Below are positions 1-6,601 of a stretch of 15,575 nucleotides of DNA, in pieces (the stretch's first letter is position 1; every line of letters starts with the position of its first letter). The stretch lies in the NCBI GenBank assembly GCA_964537035.1, contig CAZIAK010000077.1:1-15575 (forward strand). Direction: 5' to 3'. The notes beneath the pieces are model-generated. The model was given only the letters and a program-made list of their open reading frames with translations. It was not told the origin of the DNA and did no database searches. A program made the translations under genes and the position numbers. This stretch comes from CAZIAK01 sp964537035. GTDB lineage: Bacteria; Planctomycetota; B15-G4.

Positions 1-5
1 CTAGC

Positions 6-45
6 CTGCTGCGTGGCCCCCGGGTATGAGACCCGGCCGCAGCAG
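6..45. terminator. Strong stem-loop downstream of the propeller gene
   Basis: An outer 8-bp stem pairs 6-13 (CTGCTGCG) with 38-45 (CGCAGCAG). An inner 6-bp stem pairs 20-25 (CCGGGT) with 31-36 (ACCCGG) around the loop ATGAG. The left arm has an asymmetric internal bulge. It lies about 87 bases past the stop of the minus-strand gene ending at 132. No T-tract follows on either strand, so it is not a canonical intrinsic terminator. A structured 3' end, a bidirectional transcription stop or a dispersed palindromic repeat are all possible. The pairing is seen directly; the role is inferred. Confidence 0.4.
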
Positions 46-64
46 AAGCTGGTGAGAGACTGCT

Positions 65-121
65 GGCTGGCTGTGGGCAGAGCACCTTGCTCGACGCGCG
101 GCACTCTGCGCACAGCCAGCC
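65..121. terminator. Second long stem-loop, 11 bp plus 6 bp
   Basis: Positions 65-75 (GGCTGGCTGTG) are the exact reverse complement of 111-121. After one mismatch (76/110), 77-82 pairs with 104-109. The loop is 21 bases, so 17 of 18 arm positions pair. It begins 11 bases past the stop codon of the minus-strand gene ending at 132, the right place for a transcription stop or an mRNA 3'-end stabiliser. There is no T-run, so classical Rho-independent termination is not demonstrated. Together with the hairpin at 6-45 it fills almost all of this non-coding stretch. Confidence 0.45.
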
Positions 122-131
122 CGCTGGGCCC

Positions 132-1418
132 TTACTCGCTGTCGCCCACGTACATGGTCAGGCAGTTCGTCATGGACACGCCCTGAGGGGCCGCTGCGTC
201 CGTGCCCAAGGCCTGCATGAAGAACTTGACCCCGACGATGGCCGGGTCGTTGGGCATGACGAAGGGCAGGTCTACATTGCCATCGCCAGGCACGCCGAGG
301 CCGCCGCCTGCTGGGAACTCGAGCAGGACCGTTCCGGGGCCGAGCTGAATGTGGAACTCGCCGCCGAAGAGGGTGCTCTCGTCCGCGAAGGCGCTGAGGA
401 AGAGGAACAGCTGAGAGCCGCCCACGAAGTCATGCATCTCGACCGTGGCAGGATCGCCGATGCGAGGCTCTCCGACGCCATGGAGAGTCGGCTCAAGACC
501 ACCGGCGCCAGCGAGGGGCTCTCCGAACTCAGCGAAGGTGCCGTGGGGGAAGTGCGAACCCACAACGATCAAGGCGCTGGGGGCGCCGGCGATGGTTGTG
601 ATGACCGTGGAGGCACCGCTGTCGGGGTCGATGGTCCGAAAGACGCCGTCGGCGGAGTTGGTGTGGTAGAGCTCGGTGTAGTCCGGAGTAAAGCCGAGGG
701 CATGGTTGGCCACCGGGCCTCCGAAGTTGCCCAACAAGACCATGTTGTTCGGGTCGGCGCCGATCATGCGGTAGAGGTCGCCCCGGGTGTTCACGATGTA
801 GACGTCGCCGTTGTCCCGAACCACCATGGCCGACGGGTTGATGCCGGTGAGCGTGGCGTAGAGGGAGACGACTCCGGCTTCAGTGATGTGAAAGAGCTCG
901 TTGTTGCCACCGCGGTTGGCTACCAGCAGGTCCCCGTCGGGGAGGAAGGCCATGGCGGTGGGGTTGACCAGGCCGTCGGCGGCGGTCAGCACGGTGCCGA
1001 TGAAGTTGTAGTTCTCGTCGAACTGGAGCACGGTGGGCGTGCCGCCCAGGTTCGAGACGAAGACGTCACCATGGCCCGGGCCGATGACGATGCCGTTGCC
1101 GCCGAACGGGGCGGCGATGCCGTTGGCGTTCGTGAGCACCACCTCCGAGTTGAGCCCGCCGTCGAACTCAGTCACCGAGTTGTCGAAGAAGCTGGAGACG
1201 AGCATGTGCCCGTGGAGGCTGAAGCCGATGGCCGAGGCCCCGTTGAGACCGTCCGCAGCAGTCAACGTCGTGTTGACCACGCCATTGTCCACGTTGACCC
1301 GGTAGACCTTGCTGTTCTGGATATCTGAGACGTAGACCTGTCCATCTTCGAAGTGGGCCAGGGCCGCAGTCGAGAGGCTGCAGACGGCGAGCAGTGCGGT
1401 GGCGAGTTGCGTTCGCAT
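132..1418 (-). CDS. Secreted NHL-like beta-propeller protein with planctomycete-type C-terminal domain
   Basis: This 428-residue protein is predicted to be exported. Residues 1-21 form a signal peptide with the cleavage motif ALA before His22. Residues 22-287 carry repeated blades of the type DGxVYVSD, GDVFVSN, DGDLLVAN and NGDVYIVN, typical of NHL/SMP-30-like six-bladed propellers. These often bind proteins or sugars and need not be enzymes. Residues 293-428 form a separate beta-rich module starting with a G-GGLEPTLHG-GEPRIG segment and ending near a Cys-containing strand; I associate this type with planctomycete secreted propellers. The ATG at 1418 was preferred to one 20 codons upstream because it begins the signal peptide and has AAGGA about 10 bases before it. 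No catalytic residues are recognisable. It is co-oriented with the GT-C operon upstream but separated by 251 bases, so it is probably transcribed on its own. The function is unknown. Confidence 0.85.
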   Translation of the reverse strand: MRTQLATALLAVCSLSTAALAHFEDGQVYVSDIQNSKVYRVNVDNGVVNTTLTAADGLNGASAIGFSLHGHMLVSSFFDNSVTEFDGGLNSEVVLTNANGIAAPFGGNGIVIGPGHGDVFVSNLGGTPTVLQFDENYNFIGTVLTAADGLVNPTAMAFLPDGDLLVANRGGNNELFHITEAGVVSLYATLTGINPSAMVVRDNGDVYIVNTRGDLYRMIGADPNNMVLLGNFGGPVANHALGFTPDYTELYHTNSADGVFRTIDPDSGASTVITTIAGAPSALIVVGSHFPHGTFAEFGEPLAGAGGLEPTLHGVGEPRIGDPATVEMHDFVGGSQLFLFLSAFADESTLFGGEFHIQLGPGTVLLEFPAGGGLGVPGDGNVDLPFVMPNDPAIVGVKFFMQALGTDAAAPQGVSMTNCLTMYVGDSE

Positions 1419-1541
1419 GATGTGGGGTTCCTTGGAGCAGGTGAGTCGCGGTCGCAGGCTGGATACAGCAGCCTGCAATGGCGATCAGTGAGTTTGGGCT
1501 TGCAGGTAAGCCGTCCCCGTAGACGACATCGAGAGCACCAC

Positions 1542-1570
1542 AGCATCTCCCACATCTCGCCGCTTGTCAA
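1542..1570 (-). promoter_or_regulatory. Candidate sigma70-type promoter for the propeller gene
   Basis: On the minus strand a perfect TTGACA (-35) lies at 1570-1565. A 17-base spacer and GATGCT (-10) at 1547-1542 follow, the latter keeping the A and T of TAnnnT. It would start transcription roughly 115 bases before the ATG at 1418. The rest of the 1419-1669 spacer holds a weak 6-bp inverted repeat (1639-1644 with 1661-1666) just after the stop of the GT-C gene, and no convincing gene. Confidence 0.45.
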
Positions 1571-1669
1571 AGCAGCCTCTCACAAGGGGCTCTCACAGAT
1601 CTATTGCAAAAATGTTGGCGCAAAGAGTGGCAACCCAGGACCTGTCACTTTCCCGACGACCAGGTCAAG

Positions 1670-3295
1670 TTAGCCCTGCTTGCGAATCTCGGGCGTGATC
1701 ACCATGTCTGGCAGGGTCTGGGGGCTGAGGACCCCGTCGCGCACGAACACGTTGAGCCAGCCTTGGCCCTTGGCGAGTGGCAGGCTGCAGAGCCGGTAGT
1801 CGCGCCTGAACCGTGGGTCGCGCACGATCTCGGCCTCGCTGATGCTGAAGGCCTGGCGCCGGGCCACAGCCAGCCAGTTCTCGTCCGCTGCCAGGGCCTT
1901 GCCCGTGACGGTCAAGCGCAAGAAGACGATGGCCTCGGGTTCGCGGTCGAGCACGTAGCCCCCGTCGCCCTTGAGATGGCCTTCGAGATGCTGGGCCTGG
2001 TTCTCCCGGGGTTCGGTCATGGCGATGTAGCGATCGCTGAGCCCCATCATGTCGATGCACCGGCGCTTGGCGAAGTAGGGCACCCGGCCGGCGTTGGTCA
2101 CGGCCATCCATGCGTCTGCAGGCAGGACCTCGTCGAGCTTCTTGCCCGCGGCCACCAAGCTCAGGTGCCGGTCATCCTGGTCGGCCCAGAAATTGTCGCT
2201 GGAGTAGGCGGCGGTCGTCTCGATGGAGGCCAGGGTGATCATCAGCAGCCCAGCCAGGAGGGGGCCGCGCCGAGCGCCGAGTCGCGCACCGATGAGAGAC
2301 AGGGAGGACGCGGCCAACGCGCACCAGATCGCGATCACCGGCAGCAAGAACCGGTACGTCGGCATGTAGTCGCCGCCGACGTAACCCACATAGATCAGGT
2401 AGACCGAGCTGATCAGCAGACACGCTGCCCGGGCCGCTTGCCCCCGGCTCTCTCCCAGGAGAAAGTAGGGGACGACGATGAAGAACATCCCGAAGTCGCT
2501 GAGGGCCCGAAAGGAGTAGGCGAAGCCGTGCTCCCAGATGGTGGCGCCCGATCCGACCTTGGCGTGAAAGGTGTTGGGCACCCAGTCGCCGTAGGTGGAG
2601 TAGCGCCAGGCCAGGTGCAGACCCACGATGAGGCCGAAGGGCAGGGCCCGGGTCAGGGCTGACCGCAGCCAGGCAGCGAAGCGGTCTCGGCGTAGCAGGG
2701 CCGCGCCAGCATCAGCGATCTCGAGCAAGCCGAAGACGAGCATGCCCTCGGGCCGGGTCAGGGCTGCGCAGGCCAGGAAGAAGCCAGAGAGCAGCTCGCC
2801 TCGCCGGGTGCGTGTCGCGGCCACTCGGGGCAGCAGCCCGGCCATGAGCCACATGGCGAACATGCTGGTCTCCAGGCCGCCCGCCGCGTGCACGGTCTGC
2901 GTGGGCTGGACGGCGAAGAGCAAGACCCCCGCGGCGGCGAACCAGGCGCTGCCACCGAGACGGCGCACCAGCTGCGCCAACAGGAGGGCTGTCCCCAGGG
3001 TGCAGGCCAGGCCCAGGTTTGGGCCCAGCCATTCGGGGTCGATGCCTGCGCCCATGCCCAGGGCGATGATCAGGGTCCAGAGGAAGTTGGTGTAGCCCTC
3101 GACCGGTTCTTCGCCAATGTTGAAGACCATGCCGTGACCGTCGGCAAAGTGGCTGGCGTAGCGGTAGCTGATGTACGAGTCGTCTTGAGGGGCGTCGGTG
3201 AACAGCAGGGGCACCGCCACCACGACGACCAGGGCCAGCGCGAGGGCGATCAGGGACGGCACGGTCCAAGGTGTGCTGCTGCGAGGAGGGGCCAC
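1670..3295 (-). CDS. GT-C membrane glycosyltransferase, AftB-like (candidate arabinofuranosyltransferase)
   Basis: This 541-residue polytopic membrane protein begins with a transmembrane helix at about 12-32. An Asp-Asp pair (D38-D39) follows at the start of the first extracytoplasmic loop, within QDDSYISYRY and then VEGYTNFLW. This is the hallmark of GT-C enzymes of the AftB type, which use polyprenyl-phosphate sugars outside the membrane. Other family-like landmarks are GGLETSMF (about 139-146), a VGGDYMPTYRF motif (about 306-316) and a soluble C-terminal region from about 365 containing NAGRVPYF and IDMMGLSD. It shares all of these with the N-terminal part of the protein at 9769-14250, so the two are paralogues. 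The start is GTG, 34 bases after the SGNH gene stops, so the two are probably cotranscribed. The nearby prenyl-phospho-arabinose genes suggest arabinose as the donor sugar. That is inference; a mannosyl or other prenyl-linked donor is possible. The acceptor is unknown. Confidence 0.85.
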   Translation of the reverse strand: MAPPRSSTPWTVPSLIALALALVVVVAVPLLFTDAPQDDSYISYRYASHFADGHGMVFNIGEEPVEGYTNFLWTLIIALGMGAGIDPEWLGPNLGLACTLGTALLLAQLVRRLGGSAWFAAAGVLLFAVQPTQTVHAAGGLETSMFAMWLMAGLLPRVAATRTRRGELLSGFFLACAALTRPEGMLVFGLLEIADAGAALLRRDRFAAWLRSALTRALPFGLIVGLHLAWRYSTYGDWVPNTFHAKVGSGATIWEHGFAYSFRALSDFGMFFIVVPYFLLGESRGQAARAACLLISSVYLIYVGYVGGDYMPTYRFLLPVIAIWCALAASSLSLIGARLGARRGPLLAGLLMITLASIETTAAYSSDNFWADQDDRHLSLVAAGKKLDEVLPADAWMAVTNAGRVPYFAKRRCIDMMGLSDRYIAMTEPRENQAQHLEGHLKGDGGYVLDREPEAIVFLRLTVTGKALAADENWLAVARRQAFSISEAEIVRDPRFRRDYRLCSLPLAKGQGWLNVFVRDGVLSPQTLPDMVITPEIRKQG

Positions 3296-3329
3296 GGGAG
3301 CGGCCGTGCCGCGAGATGAAGCGTTCAGC

Positions 3330-4376
3330 TCAGCCCTCCTCTGCTGCGGGCAGCAGCTGGTTCTCGTTCAGGCAACGGAACAGCTCCCTGCCCACGAAGG
3401 TGGCGCCGGGTGGCGTGAAGTGGATGCCGTCCACCCTCATGAACTGGGCCCGCCGCTCCTGGGGCAGCTGCTCGAAGGTGGTGGCCAGATCGCAGAGCAC
3501 CACGTCTTGCGCCTCGGCGATCTCCCGCACCACGGACACATACCGTTGGTGCAGCGGCACCAGGTCGGAGAGATCCTCGATCCATCGCTCGGTCAGGTAG
3601 GTGGGCTCCTTGCCCACCGTGTGTGTGGTGGGCGCGGTCATGAGCACAGGGATGATGTCGTGCTCCCGGGCGATCGCGACCATGGCCTCGATGTTCGAGC
3701 GAAAGTCATCGAGGGACACCCGCATGGGGCGGGATTGAGCTCCCACACGCCCCGCGTCGTCGGCTTGATGATCGACCATGTACTTGCTCACCAGCTGTGC
3801 CAGCCGCAGCTGTTGCAGCTTGAGCAGCAAGGGGGATGAGGTGAGTCGGGCTGCCGCCGCGTCGTCCACGCCGAAGCCGAGCCAGTGGTCGTTCCAGCCG
3901 AAGTAGATGGTGACGACCTTGGGGCCGATCGCCACCACGTCGGTCTTCATCTGCTGCAGACCCTGAAAGCTCGACCAGCCCGCGCAGGCCAGATTGCTGT
4001 AGTGCAGCGGCGCGGCGCCCGGAGTGCGTTCGACCTGGGCGGCCACCACCTTGCCGAACTCCCCCCAGTCGGTGCACGAGCAGCCGGTGAGCAGAAGGTG
4101 GGGGCGCTGGGCCCGGGCAGCTTGCAGCCGCTCGGCATAGTCAGGTTTGACCCAGAGCAGCCGCTCGTGGGGCTTGAAGTAGTCGTTCAGTACCTCGGGG
4201 TCCGGGTAGCCGAACTTCACACCCTCGGGGTAGAGCAGAAACTTGAAGCCTGTGGCTCGCAGACCCAGCTCGCAGAGCACAAGGGCGAACAGACTCGCGC
4301 CCACGAGCAGCCCCACGCGCAAAGCCCAAGAGGGGCTGGACTGCGCTGGCGGCGTATCGATGATCTGGTCAGTCAA
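3330..4376 (-). CDS. Membrane-anchored SGNH/GDSL-family hydrolase (putative esterase or acyltransferase)
   Basis: The 348-residue protein has one N-terminal transmembrane segment (about 18-38) that should place the rest outside the cytoplasmic membrane. SGNH blocks are in order: block I LLLTGCSCTDWG with nucleophile Ser100, block II Gly133 in ACAGWSSF, block III Asn162 in YFGWNDHW, and block V D316-G-I-H319. The catalytic set therefore looks intact. Block I reads Gly-Cys-Ser-Cys instead of Gly-Asp-Ser, so cysteines flank the nucleophile, which is unusual. The start is TTG, overlapping the stop of the HAD gene by four bases (TTGA), which suggests translational coupling. Relatives in glycan loci remove or transfer acyl groups on polysaccharides. 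In this operon, modification of the arabinosylated product is plausible but unproven. Confidence 0.82.
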   Translation of the reverse strand: MTDQIIDTPPAQSSPSWALRVGLLVGASLFALVLCELGLRATGFKFLLYPEGVKFGYPDPEVLNDYFKPHERLLWVKPDYAERLQAARAQRPHLLLTGCSCTDWGEFGKVVAAQVERTPGAAPLHYSNLACAGWSSFQGLQQMKTDVVAIGPKVVTIYFGWNDHWLGFGVDDAAAARLTSSPLLLKLQQLRLAQLVSKYMVDHQADDAGRVGAQSRPMRVSLDDFRSNIEAMVAIAREHDIIPVLMTAPTTHTVGKEPTYLTERWIEDLSDLVPLHQRYVSVVREIAEAQDVVLCDLATTFEQLPQERRAQFMRVDGIHFTPPGATFVGRELFRCLNENQLLPAAEEG

Positions 4377-5122
4377 TCGTTGCGGTCCGTCGCGGGCAGG
4401 TCTGTGCGATCGTAGCGGCCGTGGAACAGGCGGTACAGGATGTCCTCCATGCGCTGAAGCAGTCGCACGGCCGAGGGAAAACTGCCTCGTTCCATGGTGG
4501 GCAGCTTGATCGAGCGGATGCCCGCCATGCTCGCCCCGGCCACGTCGGTGAGGTATTGGTCGCCGATCATGAGTGCGGCCGAGGGCTCTGAGCAGTGAGC
4601 CGCAGCGAGGGCCAGCAGCACCAGCTCGGCGGAGGGCTTCCTGACCGTGCTCGTGGGTTCAGCGCACGGATCACCGCCCAGCCACGTCTCTGTCCCACCC
4701 AGGAGCTGCTGCAGCATGGGCCCGGCCTCGCCCACAAAGCCACGCAGCACCGGGATCTCGGGGAACATCTGCCCCAGCTCAAGCCAGCGCGCGTCGCCGC
4801 AGTTCGAGAGGATCACGTGGGTCACACCGGGCAGGGTCTGCAGCTCGGCCCAGGCCTGTGCCGGCCGGGGCGCGAGCTCATGGCAATGCCAGGGCCCCAG
4901 GGTGCCGTCCACGTCCCAGAGGATCAGCTCGATCTGCTGGTCGGCTACGAAGCTCGGCGTGATCTCGGTGATGCGCTCAGCGTGATAGGTCGGCCGCATG
5001 TGCCGCAGCACGCGCCAGAGCTGGGGCAAGGACTGACGTACCGTGGAGACCCAGTCAGCCACGGCAGTCGCCCGCCGGGTTGTCCGCCTCGCCGCCGGGT
5101 TCGTTCCTCGGCTTGGCCCCAT
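4373..5122 (-). CDS. HAD-superfamily phosphatase, YqeG/PGP-phosphatase-like (candidate prenyl-phospho-5-phosphoribose phosphatase)
   Basis: The 249-residue cytoplasmic protein has all four HAD motifs: D70-V-D72-G-T-L, S106-N, Lys162 in RKPS, and GDQYLTD with D188 and D193. The ITP segment before motif I and the MIGDQYLTDV block closely resemble YqeG-type phosphatases (about 170 residues). That family includes phosphatidylglycerophosphate phosphatases acting on a phosphate monoester of a membrane lipid. Compared with YqeG it has a basic N-terminal extension (about 1-42), an insertion of roughly 30 residues before motif III and a longer C-terminus. It is first in the minus-strand operon, back-to-back with dprE1. 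Mycobacteria use a PAP2-type enzyme to remove the 5-phosphate of decaprenyl-phospho-phosphoribose, and no PAP2 gene is present here. I infer this HAD protein may do that step. The start is uncertain: ATG at 5122, GTG at 5062 and ATG at 4999 are all possible, none with a good ribosome binding site. Confidence 0.8.
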   Translation of the reverse strand: MGPSRGTNPAARRTTRRATAVADWVSTVRQSLPQLWRVLRHMRPTYHAERITEITPSFVADQQIELILWDVDGTLGPWHCHELAPRPAQAWAELQTLPGVTHVILSNCGDARWLELGQMFPEIPVLRGFVGEAGPMLQQLLGGTETWLGGDPCAEPTSTVRKPSAELVLLALAAAHCSEPSAALMIGDQYLTDVAGASMAGIRSIKLPTMERGSFPSAVRLLQRMEDILYRLFHGRYDRTDLPATDRND

Positions 5123-5278
5123 GCTCGCTCGCCCGATGGGTCACCCAATTGCTGGCCATGGAGGCACTATGCCGTGGTCACCACAGCTCGGCAAGGGGAG
5201 TGCTTCGGCCCGGATGTGCGGCTATGCTGACCCGATCGTTCTCTCGTCCCCCTCGCCAGCTTTTGACGGTACAGGCCC
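5123..5278. promoter_or_regulatory. Divergent intergenic region driving both operons
   Basis: These 156 bases separate the HAD gene and dprE1. For the minus operon, TTGCCG at 5194-5189 and CATAGT at 5171-5166 are spaced 17 bases apart and each match 4 of 6 consensus positions. For the plus operon, TATGCT at 5223-5228 fits a -10 of the TAnnnT type, about 50 bases before the ATG, but no good -35 is visible. The assignments are based on pattern only. Confidence 0.35.
5174..5184. promoter_or_regulatory. Operator-like palindrome GTGGTCACCAC
   Basis: This is a perfect 5-bp inverted repeat around one central base. It lies between the candidate -35 (5194-5189) and -10 (5171-5166) of the minus operon, where a bound repressor would block polymerase. 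It is short enough to arise by chance in GC-rich DNA, and no regulator gene lies in the window. Confidence 0.2.
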
Positions 5279-6601
5279 ATGACACGTCTTTCCGGCTGGG
5301 GCAGGATCCCGGTCGTCGAGGCCACCGAGCGTCTCTCTGAGAACCTGCTCCCCGCCTGTCGCGAGGCCGTGCTCACCCGAGGTCTGGGCCGCTCCTATGG
5401 CGACGCCTCGCTCCCCTGCCAGCCCGGTGCCATCGTCGCCGGCTCACGCCTCGCCGATCGGGTGCTCTCGTTCGACAAAGAGGCCGGGGTGATCCGGGCC
5501 GAGGCGGGCTTCCGGCTCAGCTCCCTCGACGGCCTGGTGCGCCCTCTGGGCTGGACGAGCCCGGTCTGCCCTGGCACCAGCTGGGTGACCCTGGGCGGCA
5601 TGGTGGCCTCGGACGTCCACGGCAAGAACCACCACGTGGTGGGCACCTTCGGCGAGCACGTGCGGGCCCTGCGCATGCTCGTGGCCGATGGCCGGGTGCT
5701 CGACATTGGTCCCGATGTGGAGGTCGAACTGTTCAACGCGACCCTGGGGGGCATGGGTCTGACCGGTCACATTCTCGAGGTCGAGGTGCAGCTCAAGGCC
5801 ATCCCCTCGCAGTGGATTCTCATGGACGAGCAGCCCGCCTCCGATCTCGATGAGCTGATACTGAAACTGCGGGAGGCCAGTGGCGAATGGCCCTACACCG
5901 TGGCCTGGGTCGACGCCCTGGCCCGAGGCCCGTCCATGGGGCGGGGCGTGGTCATGGCCGGGCGTTGGGCTGAGGCCAGTGAGGCGCCGGCCCATCCGCC
6001 CAAGGTTCGGCCCGAGTTTCGCCTGCCCGTCGATCTGCCCAGCTGGGCCCTGGGACGGTTCACCGTGAAGGCCTTCGATGAGGTTTTCTACCACTCCCAT
6101 CGCCTGCGCCCGCGCCGGGGTATCGTACATCCCGTGGCCTTCTTCTACCCCCTCGACGCCTGTCTCGACTGGAACCGCATGTACGGCCGCAGCGGACTGA
6201 TCCAGTACCAGTGCGTGCTGCCCGTCGACGACGACACGACCATCGTGCGGCGCTTCTTCGAGACGCTCACGGCCATCGGCGGCGCGTCGTTCCTGACCGT
6301 GATCAAAGACTGCGGTCCCGAGGGACGGGGCCTGCTGTCGTTTCCCCGGCCGGGGGTTTCGGTGGCCCTCGATCTGCCCATGCGCGGCGCGGCCACCCAG
6401 TCACTGGTCGACGCGCTCAACGAGCTGGTGATCGCAGCGGGCGGGCGGGTCTACCTGGCAAAGGATGCCCTCACCCGGCCCGAGCACCTGCGGGCCATGG
6501 AGCCCCGGCTCGACGCCTTCAACGCCGTGCGGCGCAAGTGGGACCCTGACGTCCGCCTGCGCAGCGCCCTCTCTGTCCGCCTGCTGGGTGACGAAGCATG
6601 A
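5279..6601 (+). CDS. dprE1: Decaprenylphosphoryl-beta-D-ribose 2'-oxidase (DprE1)
   Basis: DprE1 oxidises the 2'-hydroxyl of prenyl-phospho-ribose to the keto intermediate using FAD, the first half of the epimerisation to prenyl-phospho-arabinose. The 440-residue protein aligns with mycobacterial DprE1 along its length. It starts with the RLSGWGR segment and has RGLGRSYGD at 34-42 (Tyr40, FAD site), SDVHGKNHH at 111-119 (His114), GGMGLTG near 158-163 and FYPLD plus DWNR near 289-300. It also has the active-site Lys395 in LAKD, matching M. tuberculosis Lys418. The residue matching Cys387, the target of covalent benzothiazinone inhibitors, is Ala363. No signal peptide is seen. It leads the plus-strand operon, and its TGA overlaps the dprE2 ATG by four bases. 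Other FAD aldonolactone-type oxidoreductases share the fold, but the DprE1-specific motifs and the dprE2/UbiA partners make the call firm. Confidence 0.95.
   Translation: MTRLSGWGRIPVVEATERLSENLLPACREAVLTRGLGRSYGDASLPCQPGAIVAGSRLADRVLSFDKEAGVIRAEAGFRLSSLDGLVRPLGWTSPVCPGTSWVTLGGMVASDVHGKNHHVVGTFGEHVRALRMLVADGRVLDIGPDVEVELFNATLGGMGLTGHILEVEVQLKAIPSQWILMDEQPASDLDELILKLREASGEWPYTVAWVDALARGPSMGRGVVMAGRWAEASEAPAHPPKVRPEFRLPVDLPSWALGRFTVKAFDEVFYHSHRLRPRRGIVHPVAFFYPLDACLDWNRMYGRSGLIQYQCVLPVDDDTTIVRRFFETLTAIGGASFLTVIKDCGPEGRGLLSFPRPGVSVALDLPMRGAATQSLVDALNELVIAAGGRVYLAKDALTRPEHLRAMEPRLDAFNAVRRKWDPDVRLRSALSVRLLGDEA

Noticed and set aside
87..1328. 413-codon plus-strand open frame opposite the propeller gene
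   Set aside because: It has biased Val/Gly/His/Glu composition and no recognisable motif. The opposite strand has a signal peptide, propeller blades and a ribosome binding site.
1639..1666. Inverted repeat GACCTG/CAGGTC as terminator of the GT-C operon
   Set aside because: There are only 6 bp with a 16-base loop and no T-run, which is too weak to list as a terminator.
1268..1673. Short open frames across the spacer upstream of the propeller gene
   Set aside because: They have no ribosome binding site, no conserved motif and biased composition. The spacer is better explained by a promoter and leader.
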